Of a stretch of 52,129 bases of DNA, positions 17,487 to 26,724 are shown piece after piece (the stretch's first letter is position 1; the number at the start of each line of letters is the position of its first letter). The stretch spans positions 1 through 52,129 of the forward strand of contig DFZT01000046.1 of NCBI GenBank assembly GCA_002382755.1, read 5' to 3'. Origin of the DNA: Firmicutes bacterium UBA4049 (GTDB taxonomy: Bacteria; Bacillota; Desulfotomaculia; Desulfotomaculales; Nap2-2B). The translations under genes and the position numbers were made by a program. The notes beneath the pieces were generated by a model. It saw only the letters and a program-made list of their open reading frames with translations, made no database searches and had not been told where the DNA came from.

Positions 17487-18647
17487 ATGTTGAAACGGGT
17501 TCTCATTTTGTCAGTCTCAATCGGAGAAGGCCACATGCGGGCGGCGACGGCCATCAAAGAGGCAATTTTGAAAAGGGATCGTTATACAGAAGTTAATATA
17601 CTCGATACGTTTCGTTCTACAAATCCCATTTGGGATAAAATGGTCAGTAATACCTACATGGAGATTTTAAAAATTACTCCCGCTTTTTATGGCTATCTTT
17701 ACCGCCTGGCTGAAAAGGAGAGTGTTCTTCAAGGCACTGCCAGGGAAGAATTCAACAGGGTGTTAAATGTTGTAACCGCCCCGAGGCTTGGCCGTTTGCT
17801 GAACGTTTATTCTCCTCAAGTTATAATATGCACGCATCCATTTCCGGTCGGCGTTGTAAATAGGTTAAAAGAGCGGGGTGAATATACGGGTTTGCTGGTT
17901 GGCGTCCTTACCGATTTTACCGTACACCCTTTCTGGGTTTTCCCCGAGGTAGACTTGTATTCGATTGCCGCCGAGGAAATTAAAATGACCTTCAAGGATT
18001 ACAATTTCAATTTAAATAGTGTCCATGCCTGTGGAATACCTATTAACAGTTGTTTTTTAGATCCGGTTGACAAGTCCGAAATAAAGTCAAAACTTTCTCT
18101 GCAGCGGAACCTGAAGACGATACTGGTTATGGGGGGCGGCCTGGGTATGGGGCCGATTTCCGACATAGTCAAAGTTCTGGGAGACGGCGGTATTCCCTGC
18201 CAGGTGGTTGTGGTTACAGGCTACAACGAAACATTGCGGGCGAGGCTGGAGCGCATGGTCCCCGGATTCAGCAATCCGGTAAAAGTACTGGGGTATGCTG
18301 ATAACGTTCATGAGTTGATGTCAGTTGCGGACTTAATGATTGGTAAGGCAGGCGGCTTAACCTGCGCGGAGGCTCTGGCCAAGGGTTTGCCGATCTTTAT
18401 TGTTGACCCGATTCCGGGCCAGGAAGTCCGCAACGCGGAGTTTCTGTGCAGCGCGGGAGCAGCGGTACAGGTCAGCAGTATAAAGGACCTGACCAATACA
18501 GTGAGAGAATACTTGAATGAAACGCGTCGATTGCAGAAGATGTCTGTTTCTGCTTCACGCCTGGGCAAACCTCTGGCAGCTCAGTCTATCGTAAGGGAAA
18601 TTGAGAGTTATGTAAGTTCCGGGAATCTGGAAACGGCCAGCATCTAA
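17487..18647 (+). CDS. MGDG synthase/UgtP-like glycosyltransferase
   Basis: 386 aa; ATG 17487 is 6 nt after GGAG, preferred over an ATG four codons earlier without a site. The N-terminal fold has LSVSIGEGHMRAATAIKEAI (the family's GxGH...AA motif for diacylglycerol glycosylation) and the C-terminal GT28 domain has VMGGGLGMGP, KVLGYADNVHELMSVADLMI and GKAGGLTCAEALAKGLPIF (UDP-sugar binding). Such enzymes glycosylate diacylglycerol to make glycolipids at the membrane face. Donor and number of sugars cannot be read from sequence. It begins just after proS and may be co-transcribed. Confidence 0.85.
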   Translation: MLKRVLILSVSIGEGHMRAATAIKEAILKRDRYTEVNILDTFRSTNPIWDKMVSNTYMEILKITPAFYGYLYRLAEKESVLQGTAREEFNRVLNVVTAPRLGRLLNVYSPQVIICTHPFPVGVVNRLKERGEYTGLLVGVLTDFTVHPFWVFPEVDLYSIAAEEIKMTFKDYNFNLNSVHACGIPINSCFLDPVDKSEIKSKLSLQRNLKTILVMGGGLGMGPISDIVKVLGDGGIPCQVVVVTGYNETLRARLERMVPGFSNPVKVLGYADNVHELMSVADLMIGKAGGLTCAEALAKGLPIFIVDPIPGQEVRNAEFLCSAGAAVQVSSIKDLTNTVREYLNETRRLQKMSVSASRLGKPLAAQSIVREIESYVSSGNLETASI

Positions 18648-18683
18648 CGGTAAAAAGAGAAAACCGGGGCCGTGAGTGTCAAA

Positions 18684-18711
18684 CCGTGACAATCCACCCC
18701 CGTGACAATCC
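18684..18711. repeat. 12-bp direct repeat before mgtC
   Basis: CCGTGACAATCC occurs at 18684-18695 and 18700-18711, separated by 4 bases (period 16), ending 15 bases before the mgtC ATG. It could be an operator or a recent duplication. Confidence 0.6.
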
Positions 18712-18726
18712 GGAGTGTAAAGAGCC

Positions 18727-19416
18727 ATGATTACCGAAAAGGAAATAGTTATCCGGCTTGCGCTTGCTTTTGTCCTGGGTGGAGTCATAGGTTTGGAGCG
18801 CGAACGAATTTATATAAAGGCGCTCAAGTATTCCGCCGGTTTTCGAACGCACGTTCTGGTTTGTATCGGCTCTGCCATATGCATGCTGGTTTCCGAGCAG
18901 TTATTTTTTCTTTATAAGGGAGATGCGGGACGGGTTGCCGCACAAGTAATCAGTGGAATTGGTTTTTTAGGCGCCGGCGCAATTTTGCGTGAGGGATCTG
19001 TTATTAGGGGCCTGACAACTGCCGCAAGCCTCTGGGTTGTAGCGTGCGTCGGCCTGGCTGTAGGGGGAGGTTTTTACCTTATGGCTGCAACAGGAACCTT
19101 TCTAGTATTATTTGCTTTAATCGTCCTGGGTACTATTGAGGATTTAATGCGCGGCGGGCATCGTGATAATGTCATTGTCATTGAAGTCGACAGCAACTCC
19201 GGGGATATCGATAAAATTGGCCCTGTATTTGAGGAATCGGGTGTTCAAGTAAAGAGGATCAACCTGAGTAAAAAGGAAGAGAAATGTATAGTTGAGGTTA
19301 CGGTAAAAACTCCTTACAGAATTGACCTTATCTCGGTGTTAAAAAAGCTGGCCGCTTTGCCCGGTGTGCGCCGGATAGATCAAAAAACGGATGATCAGCC
19401 TCCGTTTAAGATTTAA
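18727..19416 (+). CDS. MgtC/SapB family membrane protein
   Basis: 229 aa. Five hydrophobic helices in the first 135 residues carry the family motifs LGGVIGLERER, FRTHVLVCIGSAICMLV, QVISGIGFLGAGAI and GLTTAASLWVVACVGLAVGGG. Residues ~150-225 form a soluble ACT-like tail. MgtC proteins act in magnesium homeostasis and, in pathogens, modulate the F-type ATPase; the exact role in Firmicutes is unsettled. The ribosome site is weak (AAAGAG). The next operon has its own promoter immediately downstream. Confidence 0.88.
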   Translation: MITEKEIVIRLALAFVLGGVIGLERERIYIKALKYSAGFRTHVLVCIGSAICMLVSEQLFFLYKGDAGRVAAQVISGIGFLGAGAILREGSVIRGLTTAASLWVVACVGLAVGGGFYLMAATGTFLVLFALIVLGTIEDLMRGGHRDNVIVIEVDSNSGDIDKIGPVFEESGVQVKRINLSKKEEKCIVEVTVKTPYRIDLISVLKKLAALPGVRRIDQKTDDQPPFKI

Positions 19417-19419
19417 TCC

Positions 19420-19448
19420 TTGCTAAGTTGGATTATTTGTGTTATACT
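19420..19448 (+). promoter_or_regulatory. sigma-A promoter of the rimP-nusA-infB operon
   Basis: -35 TTGCTA (19420-19425) and -10 TATACT (19443-19448), spacer 17 bp, about 110 bp before rimP. Confidence 0.6.
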
Positions 19449-19474
19449 CAACTCAAGTTTGGAAAGAAGTCGCT

Positions 19475-19499
19475 AAAGAGTGGGAATTGCCCACTCTTT
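19475..19499 (+). promoter_or_regulatory. leader hairpin of the rimP operon
   Basis: Perfect 10-bp stem AAAGAGTGGG/CCCACTCTTT with AATTG loop, about 20 nt after the expected transcription start. The tail CGTCTTATAA is only partly U-rich, so it may be an attenuator or a 5' stabilising hairpin rather than a full terminator. Confidence 0.55.
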
Positions 19500-19541
19500 C
19501 GTCTTATAACTGGAACTGCTTTAATGGCCATCATTTTTATG

Positions 19542-19556
19542 GGAGGTTTTCCCTCC
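19542..19556 (+). promoter_or_regulatory. rimP ribosome site held in a hairpin
   Basis: GGAGG (19542-19546) can pair perfectly with CCTCC (19552-19556) across TTTTC, one base before the ATG at 19558. The only good SD for rimP is inside this stem, which would make initiation depend on its opening. Confidence 0.5.
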
Positions 19557-19557
19557 A

Positions 19558-20058
19558 ATGGTTCAAAAAAAGGTCACCGAGTTTGTAAGCGAACTGGCAT
19601 TACCTTTGGCCGGCCAGCTCAGTTTGGATCTGGTAGACGTTGAATATAAGAAAGAAGGGGGTAGTTGGTACCTCAGGGTGTTTATAGACAAAGAAGGCGG
19701 AGTAACACTGGATGATTGTCAGGCGTTATCACAAAAACTGGACAGTGTTTTGGACAGTCATGATCCAATACAGCATGCTTATATTTTAGAGGTTTCTTCA
19801 CCCGGTATTGAGAGGCCTTTAAAATCAATTGAAGATTTTAAACGCTACCGCGGCAGTTTGGCGGAAGTCACTACTTTTGAACCCCAGGAAGGGAAAAGAA
19901 AACATACCGGATATCTGGCTGATCTTGCCGAGTCAACGCTCATTCTAAGAGATCAGAAAAAGAATAAAAATATCTTGATTAACATGCAAAATGTAGCTTC
20001 CGCCCATTTAGTCGCGGAGGTCTTTGGAGGTAAGGGGGTACCTAAGGGTGAACAATGA
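19558..20058 (+). CDS. rimP: ribosome maturation factor RimP
   Basis: 166 aa. Needed for 30S subunit maturation. N-terminal domain with LSLDLVDVEYKKEGGSWYLR and IDKEGGVTLDDCQALSQKLD; the diagnostic YILEVSSPGIERPLK; a C-terminal SH3-like domain. ATG 19558 starts directly after a hairpin that includes its SD. It overlaps nusA by 11 bases. It heads the conserved rimP-nusA-rnpM-infB-rbfA operon. Confidence 0.96.
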   Translation: MVQKKVTEFVSELALPLAGQLSLDLVDVEYKKEGGSWYLRVFIDKEGGVTLDDCQALSQKLDSVLDSHDPIQHAYILEVSSPGIERPLKSIEDFKRYRGSLAEVTTFEPQEGKRKHTGYLADLAESTLILRDQKKNKNILINMQNVASAHLVAEVFGGKGVPKGEQ

Positions 20059-21130
20059 GTTTCTGGAAGCGCTATACTCTTTGGAGAAAGAAAAAGGAGT
20101 GCCGGTTGATATTTTACTGGAAACAATCGAGGCGGCCCTGCTTTCTGCATATAAAAGAAACTTTGGTTCCGCGCAAAACGCGCGGGTGCAAATAAACAGG
20201 GAAACGGGCGATTACCAGGTTTTTGCCCAACATGTTGTAGTAAAGGAAGTTGTTGACCCCAAGTTGGAAATATCAATTGAAGAAGCTCAATCAGTAGACC
20301 CCCGTTACCAGTTGGGAGAAGTAATCGAAAATGAGGTTACACCCCGGAATTTTGGGCGAATTGCAGCGCAGACAGCTAAACAGGTTGTTATGCAAAGGAT
20401 TCGTGAAGCCGAGCGGAACCTTGTCTACAAGGAGTACATCAACCGTGAAGGCGATATTATTACCGGAGTCGTCCAGAGAGTAGAACAAAAAAATGTTTAT
20501 ATAGAGCTTGGAAAAGCAGAAGCCATACTTGCTGCAAATGAAAGGGTTCCCGGGGAAACACACCGGCAGGGTGATCGGATTAAAGCATATATTTTGGAAG
20601 TTAAGAAAACTACCAAGGGACCTCAGGTCTTTGTTTCCAGAACACACCCGGGGCTGTTGAAAAGGCTTTTTGAACTGGAAGTTCCGGAACTTTTTGAGGG
20701 AATTGTGGAGTTAAAATCAGTTGCCCGGGAGGCGGGTTACCGTTCAAAAATAGCTGTCTTTTCAAGGGATGAAAATATCGATCCGGTTGGCGCATGCGTA
20801 GGTCCCAAGGGAATGCGTGTTCAGGCGATTGTCAACGAGTTGAACGGAGAAAAAATCGACGTAATAAAATGGGACCAGGATTCTTCGAAATATATTGCCG
20901 CTTCGTTGAGCCCTGCGAAAGTTGTTGCAGTAGAGATCTGGGAGGAGGAAAAAGTAGCCCGGGTTATTGTTCCGGACTTTCAGCTCTCACTGGCTATTGG
21001 TAAAGAGGGGCAAAATGCCCGGTTGGCTGCAAAACTCACCGGCTGGAAGATCGACATTAAAAGTGAATCACAAATGGAGGAAATCTACCAGCGCGAATAC
21101 GCCGGTTATACACAGGATTATGCGGAATAA
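20048..21130 (+). CDS. nusA: transcription termination/antitermination factor NusA
   Basis: 360 aa; GTG 20048 gives the family N-terminus [20 protein letters not shown] and overlaps the rimP stop. Binds RNA polymerase near the exit channel and modulates pausing, termination and antitermination. Domains in order: N-terminal polymerase-binding domain (~1-130), S1 domain ([20 protein letters not shown]), KH1 (around [19 protein letters not shown]) and KH2 ([19 protein letters not shown]). No C-terminal acidic repeats, as usual for Firmicutes. Confidence 0.97.
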   Translation: MNNEFLEALYSLEKEKGVPVDILLETIEAALLSAYKRNFGSAQNARVQINRETGDYQVFAQHVVVKEVVDPKLEISIEEAQSVDPRYQLGEVIENEVTPRNFGRIAAQTAKQVVMQRIREAERNLVYKEYINREGDIITGVVQRVEQKNVYIELGKAEAILAANERVPGETHRQGDRIKAYILEVKKTTKGPQVFVSRTHPGLLKRLFELEVPELFEGIVELKSVAREAGYRSKIAVFSRDENIDPVGACVGPKGMRVQAIVNELNGEKIDVIKWDQDSSKYIAASLSPAKVVAVEIWEEEKVARVIVPDFQLSLAIGKEGQNARLAAKLTGWKIDIKSESQMEEIYQREYAGYTQDYAE

Positions 21131-21142
21131 GGAGTCGGCCTG

Positions 21143-21415
21143 TTGATGACAAAAGTTAAAAAGATACCTTTTCGGGTATGCCTTGGCTGTCAGGAAAAAC
21201 GTCCAAAAAAAGAACTGATTCGTCTTGTTCGTACTCCCGAGGGAATAATTGAAATAGATCCTACAGGCAAAAAGGCGGGACGGGGCGCATATGTCTGTCC
21301 CGGAACCGAATGCATCCAAAAAGCAATTAAAGTAAAACGCCTGGAAAGAACATTCGGACAGCCTATTCCCAAAGAAATTTTTGAAGCTTTGAAGGCCGGG
21401 ATTTTGCAAAGGTAG
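21143..21415 (+). CDS. rnpM: YlxR/RnpM (DUF448) RNA-binding protein
   Basis: 90 aa. Start TTG 21143 (8 nt after GGAG) or ATG 21146; both fit. The motifs [20 protein letters not shown] and [18 protein letters not shown] define DUF448/YlxR, a small basic nucleic-acid-binding protein reported to bind and modulate RNase P RNA in Bacillus. It lies between nusA and infB as usual. The companion L7Ae-like gene ylxQ, often next in the operon, is missing: only 28 bases separate this gene from infB. Confidence 0.92.
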   Translation: MMTKVKKIPFRVCLGCQEKRPKKELIRLVRTPEGIIEIDPTGKKAGRGAYVCPGTECIQKAIKVKRLERTFGQPIPKEIFEALKAGILQR

Positions 21416-21443
21416 TTGCCTTATAGACTGGGGAGGTGGATTC

Positions 21444-24080
21444 ATGGCAAAAAAACGGGTACACGAGTTAGCCAAAGAATTTAAGATAGAAAGCAAGGAA
21501 ATGATCAGAAGGTTATCGCTTCTCGGAATAACCGTGAAATCACACGCGAGCACAGTTGACGAGAAAGATGAAGAGCGCCTGCGGGAGGAATTCGAAAAGG
21601 AAAAGACAGTAAAGGCGCAAGTTGAGCCAAAACCGTCAACATCAGATACAGCAAAAACTGATCCGGGGGCGGACAGGAAATTGCGGGATTCCAAATTTGC
21701 TTCAAGCCCCGGTTTGGTAGACCGGGTTCCTTCAAGGCCGCCGGACCGGCGTTTTCAGGAGCGCCCGTTTTTAAAAGGCGATATCTTGCGCTCAAAGGCC
21801 GCCCAGCCGCCGGAGCAACCCGCCGCGCCGCCGGCAAAAGAATTTAAAACGCCGGAAAGAGCTGTTTCCAGACCGGTTCAGGAGCCGCTGCGTGAGCGGA
21901 CTATTGAAAAACCCTCTCAGGGATATCCCCCGCGTCCTGAAAAGCAGCAGGGTCGTCCTGCAGGGGGTGAAACCCAAAGGGGAGCAAGAACTCAGAGAAG
22001 CCCTGGCGCAGGCGCCGGTCGTCCCGCCGCAGGCGCCGGCCGCCCCGTTCGGGATGGAAAGGTACTGCCTGCTCCCAAATTAAGACCGGAACAGCTGAAA
22101 GTTCCCAAAGTGCCGGATGAAGTAAAAGCGCAGGAAAAAGTAGTGGCAAGGCCTGATAAGCAAAAAAGCGAAAAGTCCCGGCCGGCGGGAGAAGGGCGGT
22201 CATTTGGCAGGGGCAAGGAATGGCGTGATCACCAGACCGCGGAACAAAAACTGCGCCCTATTGCCGGGAGAAAGCGTGTACAGGGTCAACCTCAGAGATC
22301 AATACCGCCTCATCCTGTTGAAAAGAAACCGATTGTCATTGGAGAAACTGTTACCATACAGGAACTGGCTTCAAAAATGAGAAAGAGCCCTGCCGAAGTA
22401 ATTAAAAAGCTGATGGCTTTGGGTGTTATGGCGACAATTAACCAGGAAATAGATAACGAGACAGCCATCATAGTCGCAGGAGAACTTGGCTTCGAAGTCC
22501 AGGTAAAAATAGAACTTGATCAGGAGGCAATGCTTGAGCAGGAAAACGAGGAGGATACCGCCAACCTTCAGTCAAGACCCTGCGTTGTAACTGTAATGGG
22601 GCATGTTGACCACGGCAAAACATCATTGCTGGACTCGATCAGGGAAACTAATGTTATAGCCAGTGAAGTGGGAGGAATTACCCAGCATATCGGCGCCTAT
22701 CAGGTGGAAAGGAATAATAAAAAGATAACTTTTATTGATACACCAGGCCACGAGGCTTTTACAGCAATGCGGGCGAGAGGAGCGCGGATAACAGATATCG
22801 CTGTTTTGGTGATTGCTGCGGAAGACGGTGTCATGCCTCAAACCATAGAAGCTATAAATCATGCCAAGGCAGCGGGAGTCCCTATTATTGTAGCCATAAA
22901 TAAAATAGATAAACCGGACGCTAACGTTGATAAAGTCAAACAGCAGCTGACAGAGTATGGCTTGGTTGCAGAAGAATGGGGCGGTCAGACCATTTGCGTT
23001 CCGGTAAGCGCAAAAACCGGCCAGGGCTTGAACGAACTGCTTGAAATGATTCTTCTGGTTGCTGAGGTGAATGATTTAAGAACCAACTCAGACCGGTCGG
23101 CACGGGGTACTATAATTGAGGCTAAACTGGATAAAGGTCGCGGGCCTGTAGCTACTGTTTTGATTCAGGAAGGCACGCTTCATATAGGCGATAATATCAT
23201 TGCCGGTACGGCATCCGGCAGGGTGCGGGCAATGATGGATTACCAGGGCCGCAAGTTGAAGAACGCGGGTCCTTCAACGCCTGCCGAAGTGCTGGGTTTT
23301 TCCGACGTTCCGGAAGCGGGGGATACGCTTTATGCTGTGGCTGAGGAAAAGATGGCCCGTCAGATTGCTGCTAAGCGTATATTACGCAAGCGGGAAGAAA
23401 GTATTAAAACTTCGATACCGAGAGTTTCACTGGACGATCTTTTTAAACAGATTGAAAAAGGCCAGATCAAGGATCTCAATATAATTATCAAGGCGGACGT
23501 TCAGGGTTCCGCGGAAGCCCTGAGGCAGTCTTTGGAAGGGCTGTCTACCCAGGAGGTCAGGGTGAATACAATCCACAGCGGTGTGGGGATGATTAGCGAG
23601 GCTGATATATTGCTTGCTTCCGCTTCTAATGCAATAATTGTTGGATTTAATGTGCGCCCGTCTGTTAATGCCCGGCGCGCCGCCGAGCTTGAAAAAGTTG
23701 ATATGCGTATGTACCGGGTTATTTATGACGCTATAAATGATGTCAGGGCTGCAATGAGCGGCTTATTGGAACCTGAATACAAGGAAGTGGTTATCGGCCG
23801 CGCCGAAGTAAGGAAAACATTCAGTGCTTCCAGAATCGGCACTATTGCAGGCTGTTATGTAACTGAAGGAAAGATTACCCGGGATGCGAAAGTGAAGATT
23901 ATTCGTGAAAACAAGGTTGTTTTTGAAGGGAAGCTTGATTCGTTAAAGCGTTTCAAAGACGATGTCCGTGAAGTTATGCAGGGTTATGAATGTGGGCTGG
24001 CTTTGGAAAAATTTAATGAAATTAAAGAAGGCGATGTTATAGAGGCAGTTACCACAGAAATAATAAAACGGGAACTTTAG
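21444..24080 (+). CDS. infB: translation initiation factor IF-2
   Basis: 878 aa. GTPase that brings fMet-tRNA to the 30S subunit. The N-terminal IF2_N domain ([20 protein letters not shown]) is followed by a long Pro/Gly/Arg-rich low-complexity linker (~70-300) with [14 protein letters not shown] repeats, then a second IF2_N ([20 protein letters not shown]). The G domain has [12 protein letters not shown] (G1), DTPGHE (G3), NKID (G4) and SAKTG (G5), followed by domains II-IV with the fMet-tRNA-binding C-terminus ([19 protein letters not shown]). ATG start with GGGGAGGTGG. Confidence 0.98.
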   Translation: MAKKRVHELAKEFKIESKEMIRRLSLLGITVKSHASTVDEKDEERLREEFEKEKTVKAQVEPKPSTSDTAKTDPGADRKLRDSKFASSPGLVDRVPSRPPDRRFQERPFLKGDILRSKAAQPPEQPAAPPAKEFKTPERAVSRPVQEPLRERTIEKPSQGYPPRPEKQQGRPAGGETQRGARTQRSPGAGAGRPAAGAGRPVRDGKVLPAPKLRPEQLKVPKVPDEVKAQEKVVARPDKQKSEKSRPAGEGRSFGRGKEWRDHQTAEQKLRPIAGRKRVQGQPQRSIPPHPVEKKPIVIGETVTIQELASKMRKSPAEVIKKLMALGVMATINQEIDNETAIIVAGELGFEVQVKIELDQEAMLEQENEEDTANLQSRPCVVTVMGHVDHGKTSLLDSIRETNVIASEVGGITQHIGAYQVERNNKKITFIDTPGHEAFTAMRARGARITDIAVLVIAAEDGVMPQTIEAINHAKAAGVPIIVAINKIDKPDANVDKVKQQLTEYGLVAEEWGGQTICVPVSAKTGQGLNELLEMILLVAEVNDLRTNSDRSARGTIIEAKLDKGRGPVATVLIQEGTLHIGDNIIAGTASGRVRAMMDYQGRKLKNAGPSTPAEVLGFSDVPEAGDTLYAVAEEKMARQIAAKRILRKREESIKTSIPRVSLDDLFKQIEKGQIKDLNIIIKADVQGSAEALRQSLEGLSTQEVRVNTIHSGVGMISEADILLASASNAIIVGFNVRPSVNARRAAELEKVDMRMYRVIYDAINDVRAAMSGLLEPEYKEVVIGRAEVRKTFSASRIGTIAGCYVTEGKITRDAKVKIIRENKVVFEGKLDSLKRFKDDVREVMQGYECGLALEKFNEIKEGDVIEAVTTEIIKREL

Positions 24081-24118
24081 TTTTTTTAAGATAACTCCGA
24101 GATTTGGGGGTAAACAAA

Positions 24119-24481
24119 ATGTCTTACAGGCCTGAGCGTCTTGCGGAAACCATCAAAAAAGAATTTTCGGCAATGCTGCATAACGAAATTAAAGACCCGC
24201 GGCTGGGTTTTATTACTATTACCAGGGTGGCGGTTTCATCAGACCTGAGCGCCGCTAAAATTCATGTAAGCATCTATGGAACCGAGGAAGAGCAGAATGC
24301 AACAATGAAGGCTCTGTCAAAAGCGCACGGATATATAAGAAGCGAGCTTGGAAAAAGGATCAGAATGAGACATACACCGGATATATCGTTTAAGTTGGAT
24401 ACCTCGGTTGTGCAGAGCATACGCGTAATGGAACTGTTAAAGGAGATCAACGAAGGAAAGGAATACACTGTAAATGACTGA
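24119..24481 (+). CDS. rbfA: ribosome-binding factor A
   Basis: 120 aa; ATG 24119 follows GGGGGT by 7 nt. A single KH-like domain protein binding 16S rRNA during 30S maturation. Motifs: RPERLAETIKKEFSAMLHNE, IKDPRLGFITITRVAVSSDL and YIRSELGKRIRMRHTPDISF. Its stop overlaps the next ATG by 8 bases. Confidence 0.96.
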   Translation: MSYRPERLAETIKKEFSAMLHNEIKDPRLGFITITRVAVSSDLSAAKIHVSIYGTEEEQNATMKALSKAHGYIRSELGKRIRMRHTPDISFKLDTSVVQSIRVMELLKEINEGKEYTVND

Positions 24482-25514
24482 CCTGCGTGTTATTGCAGGA
24501 TTGCTTCGTAATGCAAATAAATTTATCGTTGCCGGGCATGTAATGCCCGACGGCGATTGTGTCGGTTCGGTAAAGGCGTTGGGACTTGCGCTAACCCGGA
24601 TGGGCAAGGATGTTACCGTTGCCCTTCCTGATCCGGTCCCCGAAATTTTCAATTTTTTACCGGGAGTGAACGAGTTTGTAATCGGCCGGGAGGCATTTGA
24701 AGGGCAGTACGATTTTATGGTTGCTTTAGACTGCTCCGTCCCGGAACGTTTAGGGCCTCTGCAAGCCCTGCTGGGCAGGCCGCTGACTACCGTAAATATC
24801 GACCACCATGTCGGCTCCTGTGAATTCGCCCATTATAACTATATAAGCCCTTCTCATGCGGCGACCGCGGAGATAGTCCAGGATCTGATCGGTTTTTTGG
24901 AGATCGAGATTACCTCCGAGATCGCTACATGTTTATATACAGGTATCGCTACTGATACAGGCTCTTTCCAATATGAAAACACCACGCCCGAAACGCACAG
25001 GCGGGCTGCGTCATTAATGGAGCAGGGCGCCTCGCCGGTTTGGATCAACCTGATGATCAACGAACAGAAACCGTTAATTAATCTGCTCGTTCTTGAAAGC
25101 GCATTGAAAACATTGAAATTAAGCCCCTGCGGGCGCGTAGCCTGGGTCAGCGTTCAACGGGATACTTTGGATCGTCTTAATGCCGGAGATGAAAATACAG
25201 ATGGCCTAATCGGTTATATACGTTCAATACGCGGCGTTGAAGTGGCGCTTTTTTTTCATGAAATTTCACCCGGTCTTTATAGAGTAGGTTTTCGCTCAAA
25301 AGAAATAGCTGATGTTAACAGGCTGGCCTCACTTTTTGGCGGAGGAGGCCACGTACGCGCCGCCGGCTGCGTAGTCAGCGGGAATCTGGAAAGTCTTCAG
25401 GAAAGGATTGTTTCCGAAGCGCTGAAGCAGATTGAAGAAACGGAAAGGGGTTTGCAGGCACAGTATGAACGGCATTCTCAATGTGCTGAAGCCGCCCGGG
25501 ATGACCTCTCATGA
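24474..25514 (+). CDS. nrnA: DHH/DHHA1 phosphoesterase, NrnA-like oligoribonuclease/pAp phosphatase
   Basis: 346 aa. N-terminal DHH domain with VAGHVMPDGDCVGS (metal-binding DxD), VALDCSVPERLG and the signature TVNIDHHVGSCEFAHYNYIS; C-terminal DHHA1 domain with the substrate motif LFGGGGHVRAAGC. NrnA degrades short RNAs (nanoRNA) and pAp. Location between rbfA and truB is conserved in Firmicutes. The ATG lies in the rbfA stop (ATGACTGA), and its own 3' end overlaps the truB start by 50 bases. Confidence 0.93.
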   Translation: MTDLRVIAGLLRNANKFIVAGHVMPDGDCVGSVKALGLALTRMGKDVTVALPDPVPEIFNFLPGVNEFVIGREAFEGQYDFMVALDCSVPERLGPLQALLGRPLTTVNIDHHVGSCEFAHYNYISPSHAATAEIVQDLIGFLEIEITSEIATCLYTGIATDTGSFQYENTTPETHRRAASLMEQGASPVWINLMINEQKPLINLLVLESALKTLKLSPCGRVAWVSVQRDTLDRLNAGDENTDGLIGYIRSIRGVEVALFFHEISPGLYRVGFRSKEIADVNRLASLFGGGGHVRAAGCVVSGNLESLQERIVSEALKQIEETERGLQAQYERHSQCAEAARDDLS

Positions 25515-26391
25515 TGTTGTTAATATGATCAGGCGTTTGACGGGTGTCCGCAAGGTTGGTCATACAGGGACACTTGATCCTTTAGCGGCTGGTGTCCTGC
25601 CTGTGTGTCTGGGTCATGCTACGCGGGTGATTCGTTTTCTCGAAAACGATAAGGAATATAGGGTTGAGGTTGCTTTTGGGATATCGACAACTACCGGTGA
25701 CATTTCCGGCGAGATTGTTAAGAAGTGTGACGGTTCCGGTTTATCGGCCGCAAGTTTGGAAAAGGAATTGGAGAACCTTGTCGGTGAGATCGAACAGGTT
25801 CCCCCGATGACATCGGCAATACATTTCCAGGGCAAAAGGCTTTACGAAATTGCGCGAGCCGGCCATGTTGCGGAGCGCCGGCCAAGGAGGGTTAAGTTAT
25901 ACAGCCTTCGGCTAAAAAGGCTGATTTCCTGGAAAACTGATACGCCGGCTGCTGTTCTGGACATAGTTTGCTCGGCGGGAACTTATATTCGTTCACTATG
26001 CATGGATATAGGGGAAAAGCTCGACTGCGGCGCTCATGTTGGATTTTTATTGCGAACTAGAGCAGGTATGTTCAATTTAAATAAAGCATTAACGTTGGAA
26101 GAAATACAAATTTTAAATGATCAGAATCTTCTAAAGGAAAACCTGGTTAGCGCAAAAGAAGCGCTCAGCCACCTGGCGGAAATTCAGGTTAAAAAAAGTT
26201 CACTGCCGGCAGTAAAGGCTGGAAATCGCCTGTATGCCGCGGGATTGGTTGATTTGCCCCGGAAGAAACCTTCTTTTAACGAAACTGTAAGGTTGTGCAG
26301 CGGGGAAAACCTTTTAGCCGTAGCGAACGTTCAGGAAGAAAATACTGTCGAAGGCTACTGCTTTAAGCCGGTTGTTGTTTTAAACAATTAG
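25465..26391 (+). CDS. truB: tRNA pseudouridine-55 synthase
   Basis: 308 aa; ATG 25465 gives the family N-terminus MNGILNVLKPPGMTSHDVVN, overlapping nrnA. Modifies U55 in the T arm of tRNAs. The catalytic Asp is in KVGHTGTLDPLAAGVLPVCL; further motifs are YRVEVAFGISTTTGDISGEI and VVDCSAGTYIRSL-like CSAGTYIRSLCMDIGEKL; the C-terminus carries a short PUA-like domain. No obvious terminator follows; a structured element lies downstream. Confidence 0.96.
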   Translation: MNGILNVLKPPGMTSHDVVNMIRRLTGVRKVGHTGTLDPLAAGVLPVCLGHATRVIRFLENDKEYRVEVAFGISTTTGDISGEIVKKCDGSGLSAASLEKELENLVGEIEQVPPMTSAIHFQGKRLYEIARAGHVAERRPRRVKLYSLRLKRLISWKTDTPAAVLDIVCSAGTYIRSLCMDIGEKLDCGAHVGFLLRTRAGMFNLNKALTLEEIQILNDQNLLKENLVSAKEALSHLAEIQVKKSSLPAVKAGNRLYAAGLVDLPRKKPSFNETVRLCSGENLLAVANVQEENTVEGYCFKPVVVLNN

Positions 26392-26473
26392 AAAATTACT
26401 GATGCCGGCGTGAAAGTATCAAACATCCATGCCGCTTAAGCGACGCAGCAGAAAAGATAAAAATTCATCAACA

Positions 26474-26650
26474 AGGGAGAGGCAATGCCTTAAGTGCGAT
26501 TTTGAGCCTTCATTCAAAGAACGAGTGAACCCGAGGATAAGCGAGGGAACTGTTTGAGGCGTATAACGCCGAGTTTGACCGAGCCCGAGGGTGAACGAGT
26601 TCGTACAAGTATAAGAGGCTTACATGAGCACGTAGGCAGTTGACCTCCCT
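26474..26650 (+). ncRNA. candidate structured RNA or repeat element between truB and ribF
   Basis: A 333-base gap without coding potential. An outer helix AGGGAG (26474-26479)/CTCCCT (26645-26650) encloses three hairpins: AGGC-AAT-GCCT (26480-26490), GGCGT-ATA-ACGCC (26558-26570) and GCTTAC/GTAGGC (26618-26637). Between them lie two copies of a 16-mer, CCCGAGGATAAGCGAG (26530-26545) and CCCGAGGGTGAACGAG (26584-26599). It matches no riboswitch I know; in particular the FMN (RFN) consensus is absent although ribF follows. Strand is assumed from the flanking genes. It could be a dispersed mobile RNA element. The identity is unknown. Confidence 0.5.
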
Positions 26651-26724
26651 AATGAAGTTAATTTTCAAAAGTGGTAATTCATGCCGGAAAATATTCTAAA
26701 CGATTTTAATCGGAGGAAAGGGTT

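Noticed and set aside
21068..21694. 208-codon minus-strand frame over nusA, rnpM and infB
   Set aside because: Antisense of three well-supported genes; composition (Ser/Phe-rich) is typical of a shadow.
26392..26724. FMN riboswitch upstream of ribF
   Set aside because: The conserved RFN core (AGGGCAGGGTGAAATTCCC-like start and GGCGG element) is absent; only generic hairpins and a repeated 16-mer are seen.
26392..26724. Group II intron or HEARO/omega-RNA identity for the structured element
   Set aside because: No domain V-like hairpin and no associated ORF are visible, and I cannot match the sequence to a known model by eye; left as unidentified.
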